From positions 1 to 7,427 of the forward strand of contig JAQBUV010000103.1 of the NCBI GenBank assembly GCA_027623815.1: a stretch of DNA of 7,427 nucleotides, given 5' to 3'. This DNA is from Casp-Chloro-G3 sp002816715 (GTDB lineage Bacteria; Chloroflexota; Dehalococcoidia; Lucifugimonadales; UBA3495). Position 1 is the first letter of the stretch, and the number at the start of each line of letters is the position of its first letter. Below the pieces are notes generated by a model, which saw nothing but the letters and a program-made list of their open reading frames with translations, was not told the origin of the DNA and did no database searches. Positions 5,569 to 7,427 of this stretch are shown here, one piece after another. Both the position numbers and the translations under genes were made by a program.

Positions 5569-7269
5569 TTAATTAGCAGGAAAGATCAGGTCATCCAGAT
5601 TCTTGTCGTAGGAATCCCTGCCCAGATCCCAACTGGTGATTTCTTTGCTGGTGGCAAAGGGAGTATCAACCTCAAAAAGAGGGAGTCCAGCGAAATCATC
5701 ATACAAGAACTTTTGCATCTGGGTGATCTGCGCCTTTACGTCTTCCTCTACCAGTGCCCCAAAGGCCTGATTCATAATGACATCAAACTCCGGATTGCGG
5801 TAGGTTGTCAAAGGGGCCTCTCCAAAATAAAGGGCTCGGGTGATGCTCAAGATTTCCGCCGGAGCGCCCCGATTGGTGGTGCCCCAGGGGCCAACCCAGT
5901 CGCCCAACTCTTTGGCACGGCGCATTTCGCGCACTGTGCCATACTCAGTAGGCTGCATTGATACCCGTATTCCTGCTTCTTCGTAGTCGGCGGCGATGGC
6001 CTCAATCATTCTGGGAAATTCTGCTATCCCGCCAAAGGGATAGATTGCCAGCTTGACCTCCAGCGGGTTGTTTTCATCGTATCCAGCCTCCGCCAGCAGT
6101 TCCACCGCCCGTTCTGGGTTATACGGATAGGTCACCAGTTTGGGGTCTACACCACTGTTCACGCCATAGCTGCCCATGGGGTAGAAGGTCATGTCCCCAC
6201 GACTTTGAAATATGAACTCCAGAATAGCTTCCCGATTGATCGCCAGGTTTAGCGCTTCTCTGACCCGCTTATCCTTGAAAACCGAGTCGTCCTCCCACTG
6301 TTGGAAGAAATAAGCCCCCATCAGATCAGCTCGTTCTTTGTAGAACATGTTGTACCCATCCTTGGCAATCGAGTCCACGCGTTCTCGGCTTACATCGATA
6401 ATGTCCACTGCCCCGGATTTTAGATTGGCAACGCGAGTAGTTTCCTCGGCTATTCCATTGAATGTGATGTTCTGGTACTTGGGTATACCACCCCGAAAGT
6501 GCGACCCATCGATTGCTTCCACTTCTACAGAAGACCCCAGTACCTGGGAGGAAAATTTATACGGCCCGCTGCCGATGGGAGATTTGGCGAACTCGCTTTC
6601 GCCTACTTCTTCGTAGTAACCCTTAGCTACCACCATCGCCTCCGTCCCTCTCACTCCGGAGAAAATCCAAGGCGCGAAGAGACAGGGCTGGTTGCAGTTG
6701 ATGATTAGAGTATTAGGGTCGGGCACCACCATATTTTCAAAGAGAGGTGTTAGCTCCCGAATAAATGAAGTCTGGGAATCTTCCTCCATTACTTCCAGGA
6801 TGCTGAACTCTACATCCCGGGCGGTTACCTCAACTCCATTGTGGAATTTGACGCCATCCCGGAGGTTTATCGTATGTTGGAGAGCGTCAGGGGTCATTGA
6901 CCAGCTTTTAGCGAGACCAGTTTCGGTGCTGAAGGTGCCATGAGCATCGGAACCAATGACAACGTCATACATGGTGGTTTGAATGTCTTTACCGCCAGCA
7001 TTGATATTGGATGACTTGGGGTAAAGACCATCATTGCCTAGGGAGGTATAGGCGATTCGGAGCGTACCAGCGGACTCAGTGACTTCTGGGGGGACAACCG
7101 GTTTAGCCACTGATGTTGGAGCGGGGGAGTTTTGATCACCTCCGGTTGTTGCGCCGTCGTTGCTAGGCTCGGCAGGAGCCGCAGAGCCGCAGGCAACCGC
7201 TATTACAGCGAGCAAAGCCGCCAAACTCATGGCCAGAAAATTCACACGACGTATCCAAAGTTTTTTCAC
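5569..7269 (-). CDS. Extracellular solute-binding lipoprotein, family 5 (peptide/nickel type)
   Basis: The receptor of the importer, 566 aa from GTG. The signal peptide has a basic start (KKLWIRR), a hydrophobic core (about 11-24) and the lipobox AVAC with C27 as the probable lipidated residue. A Ser/Thr/Pro/Ala/Gly linker (28-66) follows, then a mature family 5 domain (about 67-566). Hallmarks are LAKSWSMTPDALQHTINLRDGV (119-140), GVKFHNGVEVTARDVEFS, SPIGSGPYKF (230-239), and KRVREALNLAINREAI (334-349). Length fits the family (about 500-600). GTG is chosen because GGAGG (7280-7284) is 10 nt upstream and the signal peptide then starts normally. The frame is open to a TTG at 7297-7299, which lacks a ribosome binding site. 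Two extra cysteines, C192 and C196, might form a disulfide. It is the first gene after the promoter and is followed by the hairpin gap. Substrate is unknown; di/oligopeptide, nickel or other family 5 ligands are all possible. Confidence 0.93.
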   Translation of the reverse strand: MKKLWIRRVNFLAMSLAALLAVIAVACGSAAPAEPSNDGATTGGDQNSPAPTSVAKPVVPPEVTESAGTLRIAYTSLGNDGLYPKSSNINAGGKDIQTTMYDVVIGSDAHGTFSTETGLAKSWSMTPDALQHTINLRDGVKFHNGVEVTARDVEFSILEVMEEDSQTSFIRELTPLFENMVVPDPNTLIINCNQPCLFAPWIFSGVRGTEAMVVAKGYYEEVGESEFAKSPIGSGPYKFSSQVLGSSVEVEAIDGSHFRGGIPKYQNITFNGIAEETTRVANLKSGAVDIIDVSRERVDSIAKDGYNMFYKERADLMGAYFFQQWEDDSVFKDKRVREALNLAINREAILEFIFQSRGDMTFYPMGSYGVNSGVDPKLVTYPYNPERAVELLAEAGYDENNPLEVKLAIYPFGGIAEFPRMIEAIAADYEEAGIRVSMQPTEYGTVREMRRAKELGDWVGPWGTTNRGAPAEILSITRALYFGEAPLTTYRNPEFDVIMNQAFGALVEEDVKAQITQMQKFLYDDFAGLPLFEVDTPFATSKEITSWDLGRDSYDKNLDDLIFPAN

Positions 7270-7279
7270 TGTGGTAATA

Positions 7280-7284
7280 CCTCC
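7280..7284 (-). promoter_or_regulatory. Shine-Dalgarno of the binding-protein gene
   Basis: GGAGG on the minus strand, 10 nt before the GTG at 7267-7269. This is the best ribosome binding site in the window. It lies between the two possible starts and therefore decides for GTG over the upstream TTG. Confidence 0.8.
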
Positions 7285-7354
7285 GTCTTTTGCGTCCAAA
7301 TCTGCACCTTTTTATAAATTATGAGCATCTTACTTTTTGGTTATTGTATGCATC

Positions 7355-7412
7355 GTGAATATTCAGACTCTTATAGCAGACTGGATTACCCTTGTCAATA
7401 ACGCGTATTCAC
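7355..7412. promoter_or_regulatory. Candidate operator: inverted GTGAATA motifs around the promoter
   Basis: GTGAATA at 7355-7361 and its reverse complement TATTCAC at 7406-7412 bracket the -10 and -35 boxes. The inner copy is part of a 10-bp perfect palindrome, TGAATATTCA (7356-7365), at the predicted transcription start. A dimeric repressor binding at such sites would block initiation. This is inferred from symmetry and position only; AT-rich palindromes arise by chance fairly often. Confidence 0.35.
7370..7398 (-). promoter_or_regulatory. Sigma-70-type promoter of the transporter operon
   Basis: On the minus strand a perfect -35 TTGACA (7393-7398) and a -10 TATAAG (7370-7375, five of six consensus bases) are separated by exactly 17 bp. 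The predicted start of transcription is about 7362-7364, giving a 5' leader of about 94 nt before the GTG. The region is AT-rich, as expected. No second promoter of similar quality is visible further down the operon, so this one probably drives all six genes. Confidence 0.8.
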
Positions 7413-7427
7413 TCGTAAGTGTTCAGA

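Noticed and set aside
7270..7299. TTG start 10 codons upstream for the binding protein
   Set aside because: The strong GGAGG lies downstream of this TTG, and the extension would put acidic residues before the signal peptide.
1..7427. CRISPR array, transposase, integrase, toxin-antitoxin or phage genes
   Set aside because: No spaced direct repeats and no protein with the relevant motifs in any frame examined; the window reads as ordinary transporter and small-protein genes.

Overview
The window is dominated by one minus-strand operon for a five-component peptide/nickel-type (Dpp/Opp family) ABC importer. Reading in the direction of transcription (right to left), a near-consensus promoter (about 7370-7398) precedes a lipoprotein solute-binding protein (7269-5569). 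A 172-bp structured gap follows, then two inner-membrane permeases (DppB-like 5396-4479, DppC-like 4464-3559) and two ATPases (DppD-like 3557-2568, DppF-like 2574-1600). The last four genes are packed tightly: 14 bp, 1 bp and a 7-bp overlap between neighbours. A small zinc-ribbon protein (1562-1224) begins 37 bp after the last ATPase and probably shares the transcript.

The left part is much less gene-dense. A second zinc-ribbon protein, with a helix-turn-helix-like segment, lies on the minus strand at 512-27. Between it and the operon there are roughly 700 bp with no convincing large gene, only a strong short hairpin (773-796) and a questionable 41-codon plus-strand ORF (1070-1195) that converges on the operon's 3' end.

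The binding protein captures the solute outside the membrane as a lipid-anchored receptor. The DppB/DppC heterodimer forms the channel and DppD/DppF hydrolyse ATP. Both ATPases carry the C-terminal four-cysteine pattern known in this family to bind an iron-sulfur cluster. The substrate cannot be read from sequence; di/oligopeptides are the default guess.

The bacterium is probably not a model organism. The lipobox-type signal followed by a low-complexity Ser/Thr/Pro/Ala/Gly linker, the style of the permeases, frequent TTG/GTG starts and small CxxC...CxxCG zinc-ribbon proteins remind me of uncultured Chloroflexota (Dehalococcoidia/SAR202-like). This is an impression, not a demonstrated placement.

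No CRISPR array, rRNA, credible tRNA, transposase or defence system is visible. The least ordinary parts are the structured gap between the binding-protein and permease genes, the palindromic motifs around the promoter, and the two zinc-ribbon genes. I see no clear evidence for a wholly new system.
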